Origin: Kosakonia pseudosacchari
GTDB taxonomy: Bacteria; Pseudomonadota; Gammaproteobacteria; Enterobacterales; Enterobacteriaceae
Direction of reading: 5' to 3'
Length of the DNA stretch: 64,000 bases
Assembly: GCF_900184035.1 (NCBI RefSeq)
Contig: NZ_FXWP01000027.1
Coordinates: 264,015-328,014, forward strand
In this document: positions 19,191 to 28,048 of the stretch, piece by piece
How positions within the stretch are numbered: position 1 is the stretch's first letter
How the letters are laid out: every line of letters begins with the position of its first letter
Position numbers and translations under genes: made by a program
Notes under the pieces: generated by a model
Told to the model about the DNA's origin: nothing
Seen by the model: the letters and a program-made list of their open reading frames with translations, nothing else
The model's database searches: none

Positions 19191-20504
19191 TCAGCGCTGT
19201 TCCTGTTTTCGCCGCAGAGTGAGTAACGGCGTGACCGAAATACCGTGCACCAGCACACTCAGCGTTACAATGGTGATGGCGATATCGGTAATCGCCCCCG
19301 CGTTCTGCAGGCCATGCGTCCAGGCATAGGCAATATAGTTAAGACTGCCGATCCCGCGAATACCTAACCAGCCAAGACTTAACCGATGCAGCACGGATTC
19401 ACCCGAACGCCATGTCAGCAACCAAACGGCGAGAGGGCGAATGATGATAAACACGGTGAATGCCAGGAGCAGTGCGTGGACATCCCAGTGGCGTGACAGT
19501 GTCACACCAAGCACAATCACCAGCCCGGCGGCGAGCAACCGCTCAACGGTATCGCCAAAGGAGAGTGCATCGCCCACCACCAGGCCCACCGATTTGATCG
19601 GGTTATGCTCTTCGAGCCCGTGCCGGGTATGCGGATTGACCTGCATCTCGGCTGGCAGGTCGTGATCCTCCTCGCTGGTGTGGCGTTTTTGGACGCTCAT
19701 CTCCGCGCTGCGCAGGCCAATACCGGCGGCGAACGCCGCGAGAAAACCGGACGCGCTGAGCATCATTGCCAGCGAAAAGCTCAGGCAAATCAGCGCTAAC
19801 GCAATAAAATCGCTGGGTGCCACTTCCCCCTGCGCGTGGCGTGAGCGCGTGGCAACCAGACCAATTAACCGTCCGAGAACAAAACCGATACCCAGCCCGC
19901 CAATCAGCGCCCAGAGCAGATCGACACTTAACCAGTGAAGCCACTCATCGGCGCTAATTGCGCCGCCGGCTTTTTGCCAGACCAGCGCCAGCATCAAAAA
20001 AGGCAGCGCGGTGCCATCATTGAGACCCGCTTCACTGGAGAGCGCGATCCTAAGGCGGTCATCATCCTGCGCGTCGTTGATGGCGACCAGGCTTGCCAGC
20101 ACCGGATCGGTAGGCGCGAGAATGGCCGCCAGCGCCAGCGATAACGGCCACGACAGATTGTCCATAAAATGGGCGGCGAGCATAATCCCGGCGATGGTCA
20201 GCAGCATGGCGGGCAGCGCCAGTACAATGCCCATGCGCCAGTAAGGCGAGGTCAGCGGCAGGCGGATTTTGAGCCCGGTGATAAACAGCGATGCCGCCAT
20301 CGCCATTTCGGTTATCCGGCTGGTGAGCGGGGCGTGGCGAACAATATCGATGCCAATCAGCCCCAGCATCCACGGCCCGCAGGCGATGCCCACCAGCAGA
20401 TAGAGGCCAAAAATGGGCACCGGGACACGGCTAATCCAGCCGTAAGAGAGAGACATAAACAACAGTAAACAACCCGCCGCAGCGGTCCAGGCCAGATATT
20501 CCAT
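19191..20504 (-). CDS. CPA1-family Na+/H+ or K+/H+ antiporter
   Basis: A 437-residue inner-membrane protein with about 12 helices (NhaP/CPA1 family). Signature segments are LAAILAPTDPVLASLV (the cation-site TDP motif), SSEAGLNDGTALPFLML (the ND motif) and GWLGIRGIGSLNYIAYA near the C-terminus. The frame opens at 20633, but the ATG at 20504, with GGGAG upstream and a hydrophobic start (MEYLAWTAAAGCLLLF), is better. Function in pH or salt homeostasis is from family knowledge. Confidence 0.9.
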   Translation of the reverse strand: MEYLAWTAAAGCLLLFMSLSYGWISRVPVPIFGLYLLVGIACGPWMLGLIGIDIVRHAPLTSRITEMAMAASLFITGLKIRLPLTSPYWRMGIVLALPAMLLTIAGIMLAAHFMDNLSWPLSLALAAILAPTDPVLASLVAINDAQDDDRLRIALSSEAGLNDGTALPFLMLALVWQKAGGAISADEWLHWLSVDLLWALIGGLGIGFVLGRLIGLVATRSRHAQGEVAPSDFIALALICLSFSLAMMLSASGFLAAFAAGIGLRSAEMSVQKRHTSEEDHDLPAEMQVNPHTRHGLEEHNPIKSVGLVVGDALSFGDTVERLLAAGLVIVLGVTLSRHWDVHALLLAFTVFIIIRPLAVWLLTWRSGESVLHRLSLGWLGIRGIGSLNYIAYAWTHGLQNAGAITDIAITIVTLSVLVHGISVTPLLTLRRKQEQR

Positions 20505-20579
20505 ACAGCTCCCGAGCAAAATCATCGTCTTAACAGGTATAGCCGCTACCAGAAGATGCGCCAGCAATGAGCTCCCAAC

Positions 20580-20614
20580 GCAAACACGCCGCGTGTCGTG
20601 AACGGCGTGTTTGC
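20580..20614 (-). terminator. Hairpin after the phosphoketolase gene
   Basis: Perfect 12-bp stem GCAAACACGCCG/CGGCGTGTTTGC around an 11-nt loop, 43 bp beyond the phosphoketolase stop. A weak T-tract follows. Confidence 0.7.
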
Positions 20615-20657
20615 TGCTTAATGCAGGGGACATGACGCGTGCGGGCTGGGTGCCCGT

Positions 20658-23051
20658 TTACTCCGGTGCGTTGCTTTCGCCTTGCTGTGATGGCCATTTC
20701 CAGTTCTGCACTTCAGGCAGATCTTCGCCATATTCGCGTACATACCGATGGTGTGCGGCAATTTTTTGCGCCAGCTCCTCCAGAATGTCATCCGCTTTGC
20801 CCTGTAATGACGGCACGCGCACAATCGCCTCCTGCGCCAGGTGAAAACGATCCAGTTCATTGAGCACGGTCATATCAAACGGCGTGGTGGTGGTGCCTTC
20901 TTCCATAAAGCCGTGCACGTGAAAATGACGGTGGTTGTTGCGCTGATACGTGAGGCGGTGAATCAGGCTCGGATAGCCGTGAAAGGCAAAGATCACCGGT
21001 TTATCGGCAGTAAAAATCGCCTCGGAGGCCTCTTCGCTCAGGCCATGCGGATGCTGATCCTGGGTTTGCAGCGCCATTAAATCCACGACGTTTACCACCT
21101 GAACACGCAGTTCCGGCAGGTAATTCCGTAGCAGATCGACCGCGGCGAGGGTTTCCATGGTCGGCACATCGCCGGCGCAGGCCATCACCACATCCGGGGT
21201 TTCATCAGGCTGCACGTTGCCGGCCCAGGACCAAATCCCCATTCCCGCGGCGCAGTGTTTTGCCGCCTCGTCGGGATTGAGCCACTGAGGCGCAGGCTGT
21301 TTCCCCGCCACGATGACGTTAATGCGATCCCAGGTTTTCAGACAGTGGTCAGCGACACACAGCAGGGTGTTGGCATCCGGCGGCAGGTAAATGCGCACAA
21401 TATCCGCTTTTTTATTGGCGACATGATCGATAAAACCGGGATCCTGATGGCTGTAACCATTGTGGTCCTGGCGCCAGACATGCGACGAGAGCAGGTAATT
21501 GAGCGACGAGATCGGCGCGCGCCAGGGCAGGTTGCGCGTCACTTTTAGCCACTTCGCGTGTTGGTTAAACATCGAGTCGACAATATGAATAAACGCCTCA
21601 TAGCAGTTAAACAGCCCGTGACGTCCGGTCAGCAGATAGCCCTCCAGCCAGCCTTGGCACTGATGTTCGCTCAGGATCTCCATCACCCGGCCATCGCGCG
21701 CCAGTTGCTCATCATAGGGTTTCAGCGGCTCCAGCCAGGTGCGATTCGTTACGTCGAACACTTTGCTCAACCGGTTTGAGGCCGTTTCGTCGGGACCAAA
21801 CAGCCGGAAATTATCGCGATTGTGCTCGAAAATCCCGGCCAGATAGGCGCCCAGCGCGGCAGTGGATTCCGCCTGCGTTTCGCCCGGTGAGGTCACGTCG
21901 ACGGCGTAGTGGTGCAGATCTGGCGTTACCAGTTCCCGGCGTAAGCGCCCACCGTTGGCCCACGGCGACGCACCCATGCGTTTGTCACCGACCGGAGCCA
22001 GTACCTGGAGTTCTGTTTTGAGTTGTCCCGACGCATCAAAAAGATCGTCTGGCTGATAGCTGCGCATCCACTGTTCCAGCAGTTGCCGGTGCTCATCGTT
22101 TTCACGACATGACGAGACTGGCACCTGGTGCGCGCGCCAGAAATCCTCCACTTTTTTGCCATCGACAGTCTGCGGGCCTGTCCAGCCTTTGGGGCTGCGC
22201 AAAATGATCATGGGCCAGCGCGGCACGGTGGTCTGCGCCTCGCCACTGCGCGCCTGTTGCTGATAGTCACGGATGCTGTTCAGCGCCTGTTCCAGCGTTT
22301 GTGCCATCAGGCGGTGCATCCTCGTCGGTTCATGGCCGCTGACAAACAGCGGTTCGTAGCCGTAGCCGCGAAAGAGCTGCTGTAAATCATCATCGCTGGT
22401 GCGTCCGAGAAGCGTGGGATTAGCAATTTTGTACCCGTTCAGGTGCAGGATCGGCAGCACCGCGCCGTCGCGGGCGGCGTTGAGAAATTTAATGCCGTGC
22501 CAGCTGGAGGCCAGCGGGCCGGTTTCCGCCTCGCCATCGCCAATCACGCAGGCGGCGATCAGTGACGGATTATCGAACACCGCGCCAAAGGCATGAGAGA
22601 GTGAGTAACCCAGCTCGCCGCCTTCATTAATCGAACCGGGCGTTTCGGGTGCAGCGTGGCTGGGGATACCGCCGGGGAAAGAGAATTGCCGGAACAACTT
22701 CTTCATGCCATCGGCGTTCTGGCTTATCTGCGGGTAGATTTCGCTGTAGCTCCCCTCAAGCCAGGTATTCGCCACCATGCCGGGCCCGCCATGGCCCGGG
22801 CCGCAAATATAGATCATATCGAGATCGCGCTGGCGAATGGCGCGGTTGAGATGCACATAGATAAAATTCAGCCCCGGCGTGGTTCCCCAGTGGCCGAGCA
22901 GGCGCGGTTTGATATGCTCCGGCCTGAGCGGCTCGCGCAGTAGCGGGTTATCCATCAGGTAGATTTGCCCGACAGAGAGATAATTGGCCGCGCGCCAGTA
23001 GCGATCAAGCAGCTGAATTTCGTGGTCAGAGAGAGACGATATCGGTGTCAT
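20658..23051 (-). CDS. xfp: Xylulose-5-P/fructose-6-P phosphoketolase
   Basis: A 797-residue thiamine-diphosphate enzyme that cleaves xylulose 5-phosphate (or fructose 6-phosphate) with phosphate to acetyl phosphate. The ThDP-binding stretch [17 protein letters not shown] is at about 180-195. [21 protein letters not shown] and [26 protein letters not shown] are typical of the family, and the length is normal. It gives a carbon-saving bypass of lower glycolysis. It is 150 nt downstream of the ketopantoate-reductase-like gene on the same strand, but probably has its own promoter. Confidence 0.96.
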   Translation of the reverse strand: MTPISSLSDHEIQLLDRYWRAANYLSVGQIYLMDNPLLREPLRPEHIKPRLLGHWGTTPGLNFIYVHLNRAIRQRDLDMIYICGPGHGGPGMVANTWLEGSYSEIYPQISQNADGMKKLFRQFSFPGGIPSHAAPETPGSINEGGELGYSLSHAFGAVFDNPSLIAACVIGDGEAETGPLASSWHGIKFLNAARDGAVLPILHLNGYKIANPTLLGRTSDDDLQQLFRGYGYEPLFVSGHEPTRMHRLMAQTLEQALNSIRDYQQQARSGEAQTTVPRWPMIILRSPKGWTGPQTVDGKKVEDFWRAHQVPVSSCRENDEHRQLLEQWMRSYQPDDLFDASGQLKTELQVLAPVGDKRMGASPWANGGRLRRELVTPDLHHYAVDVTSPGETQAESTAALGAYLAGIFEHNRDNFRLFGPDETASNRLSKVFDVTNRTWLEPLKPYDEQLARDGRVMEILSEHQCQGWLEGYLLTGRHGLFNCYEAFIHIVDSMFNQHAKWLKVTRNLPWRAPISSLNYLLSSHVWRQDHNGYSHQDPGFIDHVANKKADIVRIYLPPDANTLLCVADHCLKTWDRINVIVAGKQPAPQWLNPDEAAKHCAAGMGIWSWAGNVQPDETPDVVMACAGDVPTMETLAAVDLLRNYLPELRVQVVNVVDLMALQTQDQHPHGLSEEASEAIFTADKPVIFAFHGYPSLIHRLTYQRNNHRHFHVHGFMEEGTTTTPFDMTVLNELDRFHLAQEAIVRVPSLQGKADDILEELAQKIAAHHRYVREYGEDLPEVQNWKWPSQQGESNAPE

Positions 23052-23201
23052 GCTTTCCTCGCGTCGTCAGAAGGTAAACCAGGCGTTGCCTTTGCAGGCG
23101 AACAAATTTCCCTTTAAGCCTGGCACACGGTGTTATCTGGCGACGAAATGAACAGCTTCAGTCTCCCTCTGCCACGGGCGTGAGGACGCAAAGCAGAACG
23201 A

Positions 23202-24092
23202 TCAACCCGGTCCTTCACTGCCTGCGGCCAGCAGCGGAACCACCACATCGCTGATGGGGGTGGGAATGCCATGTTTGCGGCCATAGCGCTGCACCACGCC
23301 GTTACGGATATCCCACTCCAGCGGGCGGTTCGCCTGGCGGTCGGCGAGAATGGATGTGCCCAAATCAGCCGGCGCACGATGAAAACCGTCAACAATCTCC
23401 CGGGCAACGTCATCGTCGAGCACGGCGCCTTCCGCCCGCGCCACGGTCAGACATTCGCGCAGGTACGCCAGCGCCAGCGCGGTGATATCCTCGCGCGAGA
23501 ACATGCCGGCGCGGCGATTGGCGAGCACCATCAGACCGGCGACCGCATTTTGCAACAGCTTGCGCCAGGCGATAGAGGTAAAATCCGCTGACAATTCCAC
23601 CGTGCAGCGTGTGTCGCGAAGCGCTTTCACCACCCGTGCTGCCTGCGGCACATCCGGCAGCGTCAGGCGCGGTCTGGCGCGCAACCAGACTGAGGCATCA
23701 GGCTCTCGCTGCGCCGGGAACCAGACGACGGACGGCAGCACGGTTGCGCCGTTAACCAGCGGCGCCAGCTGGCTTTTCTGCTCGACGCCATTTTGCAGCG
23801 CGCATACAACGGTGTTCTCATCGCATAAGCTGGCCAGCCAACCAGCACTGTCTGCGACCTGGGTGGTTTTTACCGCCACAAACAGCAGATCGAACGGCTT
23901 GTCCAGTGCTGCCGGATCGTTCAATACCGGGCCGGGCACCACAATTTCCCCCTCATCGTGGCGCAGAATTAACTGTTGGTGCGCGGTACGCCCGCACAAA
24001 ACGGGCGCGCGGCCCACTTCATGCAGTGCCGCCGCGATAGTGGTGCCGATAGCCCCCGGGCCAAGCAGCGCAATTGTCGGAAAATCAGACAT
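23202..24092 (-). CDS. 2-dehydropantoate 2-reductase-like oxidoreductase
   Basis: A 296-residue protein with an N-terminal Rossmann fold (ALLGPGAIGTTIAAAL, a GxGxxG-type loop), VAVKTTQ after the NADP domain, an ALQNGV motif, and a C-terminal helical domain containing SIAWRKLLQNAVAG and a Glu-rich helix, all ApbA/PanE features. I use the ATG at 24092 (GGAGA site) rather than 24152. It is encoded 20 nt after the EamA exporter. It is probably not the main PanE, so its substrate is likely a related 2-oxoacid or another ketone (inference). Confidence 0.88.
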   Translation of the reverse strand: MSDFPTIALLGPGAIGTTIAAALHEVGRAPVLCGRTAHQQLILRHDEGEIVVPGPVLNDPAALDKPFDLLFVAVKTTQVADSAGWLASLCDENTVVCALQNGVEQKSQLAPLVNGATVLPSVVWFPAQREPDASVWLRARPRLTLPDVPQAARVVKALRDTRCTVELSADFTSIAWRKLLQNAVAGLMVLANRRAGMFSREDITALALAYLRECLTVARAEGAVLDDDVAREIVDGFHRAPADLGTSILADRQANRPLEWDIRNGVVQRYGRKHGIPTPISDVVVPLLAAGSEGPG

Positions 24093-24112
24093 GGTGAGTT
24101 CTCCTGATGTGG

Positions 24113-24940
24113 TTAACCAATCATTACCGTGCCGGTCGCAATTACCGTGCACGCCAGCACTTTTCTTAGCGTTAAGGTTTCGCCGAGGAACAGATAACCC
24201 AGTAGCGCGGCAAACAGGACGCTGGTTTCACGCAGCGCGGAGACAGCCCCCATTGGCGCGGTCGCCATCGCAAAAATAATGATGCCGTAAGCCAGCAGCG
24301 AAACCAGCCCGCCGGTGGCCGCCCGCACTACGCCTGGCCGCCAGCGCAGTAAACTTTTGGCGTCGCGAAGCCCGATATAGAGCGCGGGCATCAGCGCGCC
24401 CCATAACGCGCTCATCCACACGGTATAGGCGATGGCATTACCCGCAATGCGCACGCCAATGCCATCCACCACGCTATAGGCGGCGATAAATGCGCCAGTG
24501 GCCAGCGAATATTTCAGACCCGGTAGCGCCAGTCGGCGGCGTTGCAGGGCAAGCAGCAGAATACCGCCTGAAATCAGCGCAATGCCAGCCAGCGCGTTCA
24601 GGGCCATTTTTTCCCCGGCAAACAGTGCCGCCGCCGAGGTCACCATCAGCGGCGAAGAGCCGCGCGCAATCGGGTAGGTTTGGCCGAGATCGCCGCTCTG
24701 ATAACTGCGCACCAGACACAGGTTATAGCCGACATGCAGCACCGCTGACAGCAGCGCATATTTCCAGCTGGCATACGCCGGCAGTGGTAAAAACGGCGCC
24801 ACGACAATGCAGGTGAGGGCTATCGTCGCGCACATGATGGTCATCGACCACAACCGATCCGTGCCGCCGCGTAAGAGCGTATTCCAGCTGGCATGGAGCA
24901 GCGCGGCGAATAATGTCAGCAAAACAAGGTAAGTGGGCAT
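24113..24940 (-). CDS. EamA/DMT-family transporter
   Basis: A 275-residue drug/metabolite-transporter protein with about 10 membrane helices in two EamA halves (LFAALLHASWNTLLRGG ... TYPIARGSSPLMVTSAAALFAGEKM; second half ... AMATAPMGAVSALRETSVLFAALLGYLFLGE). Such proteins export small metabolites. First gene of a two-gene unit with the reductase-like gene, downstream of its likely LysR regulator. Confidence 0.9.
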   Translation of the reverse strand: MPTYLVLLTLFAALLHASWNTLLRGGTDRLWSMTIMCATIALTCIVVAPFLPLPAYASWKYALLSAVLHVGYNLCLVRSYQSGDLGQTYPIARGSSPLMVTSAAALFAGEKMALNALAGIALISGGILLLALQRRRLALPGLKYSLATGAFIAAYSVVDGIGVRIAGNAIAYTVWMSALWGALMPALYIGLRDAKSLLRWRPGVVRAATGGLVSLLAYGIIIFAMATAPMGAVSALRETSVLFAALLGYLFLGETLTLRKVLACTVIATGTVMIG

Positions 24941-24994
24941 GTATCGATGCTAATCAGCCCACGCCTGGATGAAAAGTGAAGTGTCATCACACCG

Positions 24995-25014
24995 GCATGA
25001 GTAAATACTCATGC
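24995..25014. promoter_or_regulatory. Palindrome upstream of the EamA gene
   Basis: GCATGAGTA-AA-TACTCATGC, perfect 9-bp arms, directly after the LysR stop codon and 55 bp before the EamA start. It shares ATGAG...CTCAT with the palindrome in front of the LysR gene. It may be the LysR operator for the EamA promoter, or a weak terminator. It has no T-tract, which favours the operator reading. Confidence 0.55.
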
Positions 25015-25923
25015 TTAGCGATAGCTAAGCTGCGCCTGCTGTGACTCTGCTAACAGCCAGCTGCGGAATGTCACAATGTGCGGTTGTGTTTCGATCCCCT
25101 GCGGGCAGACAAAATAGTAGGCGGCGGGCGACGGAAAAGGCAGGTCAAAAAGCCGCACCAGTGAGCCATCGGCAATCTCTTTTTCAACGTGCCCACTGCG
25201 CGCCAGCGCAATGCCCTGGCCCAGTAACGCGGCTTCAATGGTCATATTGGTATCGGCGAAACGCACGTTTTCGTGCAGCACGTCGGTATTAACGCCAACC
25301 TGCTTAAACCAGGCATCCCATTTTGGAACCAGATCGGCGCCATCGCGCGTCAGCAGCGGGTAGCGCAGCAGTTCGGCCGGTTCATCCGGTGTGCCAAAAC
25401 GCTGCAAAAGCGCCGGGCTGGCAACCGGAAAAAGCTGCTCGCGGAACATAAATTCCGTGTGCAGCGCCGGATAATTCCCGTGACCAAAGCGGATCGCCAC
25501 ATCGGCATCGGTGCTGGCGAAATTAATCGCCTGATCGGTGCTCTCCAGCGTCACCAGAATTTCCGGGTGTAAGCGCGCCAGACCCGGCAAGCGCGGGAGC
25601 AACCATTTCAGCGCAAAAGAGTAAGTGGTGTTGACGCGCAGTCGCACCCGGCCTTTTTGCTCACGCAAATCCGCCAGCGTGGTTTCCAGTTTGCTAAAAA
25701 ATTCACGCACCAGCGGCGCGAGCGCGGCACCGGCTGGCGTCAGGCTGAGGGTCTTTCCGCGCTGAAACAGCGGCAATCCCCAGATTTCCTCCAGGTTTTT
25801 CAACTGGTGGCTGACGGCACTTTGCGTTATACACAGCTCGGCCGCCGCCGCGGTAAAGGTGGTGTGGCGGGTTGCCACTTCAAATGCGCGCAGCGTCGCA
25901 GTGGGGGGAAGATCACGCATCAT
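25015..25923 (-). CDS. LysR-family regulator, GcvA-like
   Basis: A 302-residue LysR protein. The N-terminal winged helix (LRAFEVATRHTTFTAAAAELCITQSAVSHQLKNLEE) and the effector domain with ESTDQAINFASTDADVAIRFG belong to the GcvA-like subgroup. The start is the ATG at 25923 (or the next one at 25920) after an AGGAA site. It lies immediately upstream of the EamA/reductase unit on the same strand. A palindrome in its own leader suggests autoregulation. Confidence 0.92.
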   Translation of the reverse strand: MMRDLPPTATLRAFEVATRHTTFTAAAAELCITQSAVSHQLKNLEEIWGLPLFQRGKTLSLTPAGAALAPLVREFFSKLETTLADLREQKGRVRLRVNTTYSFALKWLLPRLPGLARLHPEILVTLESTDQAINFASTDADVAIRFGHGNYPALHTEFMFREQLFPVASPALLQRFGTPDEPAELLRYPLLTRDGADLVPKWDAWFKQVGVNTDVLHENVRFADTNMTIEAALLGQGIALARSGHVEKEIADGSLVRLFDLPFPSPAAYYFVCPQGIETQPHIVTFRSWLLAESQQAQLSYR

Positions 25924-25936
25924 ACGGTTCCTGTTA

Positions 25937-25952
25937 ATGAGCTAATGCTCAT
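25937..25952. promoter_or_regulatory. Palindrome in the LysR leader
   Basis: ATGAGCTAATGCTCAT, 6-bp arms, 14 bp upstream of the LysR start. It agrees with the central 16 bp of the palindrome at 24995-25014 at most positions. Confidence 0.55.
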
Positions 25953-26012
25953 AACACCCTATGCCGAAACCGTGGTGAAAGCTACGTGAAGGGAACAATA
26001 AACTGCCGCGAT

Positions 26013-26801
26013 TCAGAGCAGGGTAACGGTGTTGTCTAACCAGCCGGGAAGATGTTCCCGATACCAGCTAAGATAGCGCGGAAGATCGGCTTTCTGCCGC
26101 GCAGCAAGTAACGTGACCACTTCGGTGACAATCCACGCTTTGGCGATAGCAATCTCCCGACCGAGTTCACGCGCTGTTGCATGCGCCGAAAGAGGGCAGT
26201 AGCGTTCGGCAAGCGCCTGAAAGGCGTCGGTTGTGCCCATCCCTTTTATCAGCGGCGCGAGGTCAATCGCCGGGCTTCCCGTGGAAAAGCGTTCCCAGTC
26301 GAAAAGCACCCGCTCGCCGTTATCCCGTCGTCCCCAGTTACCCGCATTGCTGTCGCCGGAAAGTAAACCCGCATGGCGAAAGAGCACCTCGCTGGATTGC
26401 TGGAAACGGCGCAGTTGTTGCGAAGCCTGTTCCGGCAATGCCAGCAGCGACAGCGATTTTTCCAGTGCGGAAACTGACCATGTATGCGTGTGATAGCGCC
26501 ATGACGCATCGGGCGGAAAGCGATGCAAGCGAGCCAGCATGGCTAACGTCTCATCACCTGCCACGGCATCCTGAGAAACCGGGTGGGGAATATACTCAAG
26601 CCTGAGTAGACGCCGCGCAGGATCGGCGAATAGCAGCTTTGGCGAGGCAATCTTTGCCGCGTTGAGCCGATGCGCCGCATGTTGATAGAAAGCATACTCG
26701 ACGTCACTGACCGGATATTTTTCAATGACGCGCTGGCCTTGCTCATCAGCAAAAAGCGCCACGTTTGCGGCGCCCATTTTTGATAAATCCTGAACTGACA
26801 T
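26013..26801 (-). CDS. Aminoglycoside-phosphotransferase-fold protein (APH family)
   Basis: A 262-residue protein of the APH/choline-kinase superfamily. The Brenner-like catalytic loop reads GLLSGDSNAGNWG at about 145-157, where HxD is replaced by SGD with Asp and Asn kept, and the metal-binding segment is LFDWERFSTG. The ATG at 26801 follows AGGAAAAGGG and is preferred over 26819. The substrate is unknown and could be a small metabolite. Nothing in the sequence shows drug resistance. Confidence 0.82.
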   Translation of the reverse strand: MSVQDLSKMGAANVALFADEQGQRVIEKYPVSDVEYAFYQHAAHRLNAAKIASPKLLFADPARRLLRLEYIPHPVSQDAVAGDETLAMLARLHRFPPDASWRYHTHTWSVSALEKSLSLLALPEQASQQLRRFQQSSEVLFRHAGLLSGDSNAGNWGRRDNGERVLFDWERFSTGSPAIDLAPLIKGMGTTDAFQALAERYCPLSAHATARELGREIAIAKAWIVTEVVTLLAARQKADLPRYLSWYREHLPGWLDNTVTLL

Positions 26802-26876
26802 CCCTTTTCCTGTGCGCACGGGGCGAGCGTTTCAGTGTAGCCTGGATTGGCGGCGACACTGGTTGAAAGGGCGTGG

Positions 26877-27242
26877 TTATTCCTGCGTCGCCTGCTCCTG
26901 GGCATGCAGGCGAAACTGTCTTGGCGTTAATTGATAGTGCTCGCGAAACGCGCGGCAGAATGTTGATTGCTGCTGATAACCCAGGTGCAGCGCAATATCA
27001 GTAATAGAGCGATGGGTTTCGCGCAATAAGGTTTTTGCCATCGCCATTCGCCGGTAACGGATATACACCCCTGGCGACATCCCGGCGATTTGTTTAAAGC
27101 CTCGCTGGAAATGCCAGGCCGAATAACCGGATTTTTTCGCTAACACACCAAGCGGTAAAGGCTCGGCAATATTGCTCTCTATCCACAGGAGAATATCCTG
27201 GATGGTTAAGCTCATCAGATATAACGATGACTTTTTTCTCAT
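26877..27242 (-). CDS. Small AraC-family regulator (MarA/SoxS size)
   Basis: A protein of about 121 residues that is just an AraC double helix-turn-helix domain, with IQDILLWIESNIAEPLPLGVLAKKSGYSAWHFQRGFKQIAGMSPG (first motif) and ITDIALHLGYQQQSTFCRAFREHYQLTPRQFR (second). No ligand-binding domain is present, as in MarA, SoxS and RamA. Start ATG at 27242 with AGGT upstream; 27215 is an alternative. It sits downstream of lutC on the same strand. Its targets are unknown. Confidence 0.85.
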   Translation of the reverse strand: MRKKSSLYLMSLTIQDILLWIESNIAEPLPLGVLAKKSGYSAWHFQRGFKQIAGMSPGVYIRYRRMAMAKTLLRETHRSITDIALHLGYQQQSTFCRAFREHYQLTPRQFRLHAQEQATQE

Positions 27243-27352
27243 TTCAGTACCTGCTTTTAATGCGCAGCGTTGGGGAGGCCGTTTTATTTCCTCCCCAAAC
27301 GCAAAAGCGTCACGCGTCACTCTCTTTGCGGGCGCATGTCAGATTATCCGCA

Positions 27353-28048
27353 TCAGCAATCTTCAATAATTACGTAGACGGCATTAAGCGGCCCGTGGAC
27401 GCCGACGACTTTTATCAGCTCAATATCGGCCGTCGAACTTGGTCCGGCGATAAGATTGATACACGAGGGAAGGGGGGCGCCTTCCTGCACCCGCTCGCGC
27501 AAAACGTGCGCCAGTTGCGTGACGCCATACAGCAATCTGCTCTTATAGATAACGAACAACGTTGTGGTGGGAAGCAGGCTGATAGCGCGCCCCTGGAACG
27601 GGGAGGAAAAGAGCACCACACCGCCGGTTTCGCACAGACCATACTCGGCGTAGACCACACCAATACTGGCTTGTGCTGCGCGACGCAGATTCTCTTCTCC
27701 ACCCGCTGCGTCCCAGCAATGTGCTGGAAACGCGTTCTGCAAATGCGCGGTAATGCCGACATTCGCAAGCCGGGCGTCGCCGCTAATCAGCAGCGGACCG
27801 CCGCCGTACTGGTTACAGATCCGTTCGGCAAGGTGGGGAATTTTCGCCAGCGGAGCCACTTCGCAGTGGGCCTGCATCACCGTGGTCGCATATTCGATAA
27901 AACTGTCGCAGGGGTGCTGCTGGATCTGGCCGGCATAGCGGCTGGTCAGCGGCGCGTGTCCGGTAAACTCCAGCGGTTGCGGTGTTTGACGCGGTTCGCA
28001 ACCGAGCCGTCCGGCAATTTTTTGCATAAACGCATTGCGGTTTTCCAT
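27353..28048 (-). CDS. lutC: Lactate utilization protein LutC (YkgG)
   Basis: A 231-residue LUD-domain protein, with the C-terminal segment GLCETGGVVLFSSPFQGRAISLLPTTTLFVIYKSRLLYG typical of the family. Third gene of a lutABC/ykgEFG operon that oxidises L-lactate to pyruvate through iron-sulphur proteins. Its ATG overlaps the lutB stop by 1 nt. Confidence 0.93.
   Translation of the reverse strand: MENRNAFMQKIAGRLGCEPRQTPQPLEFTGHAPLTSRYAGQIQQHPCDSFIEYATTVMQAHCEVAPLAKIPHLAERICNQYGGGPLLISGDARLANVGITAHLQNAFPAHCWDAAGGEENLRRAAQASIGVVYAEYGLCETGGVVLFSSPFQGRAISLLPTTTLFVIYKSRLLYGVTQLAHVLRERVQEGAPLPSCINLIAGPSSTADIELIKVVGVHGPLNAVYVIIEDC

Noticed and set aside
19191..19944. Overlapping minus-strand frame in the CPA1 antiporter
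   Set aside because: It is a shadow of the antiporter, rich in Arg and low in hydrophobic residues, and lacks a ribosome site.
26013..26801. Aminoglycoside resistance gene
   Set aside because: It is only a distant APH-superfamily member with a variant catalytic loop (SGDSNAGN). Resistance cannot be claimed.
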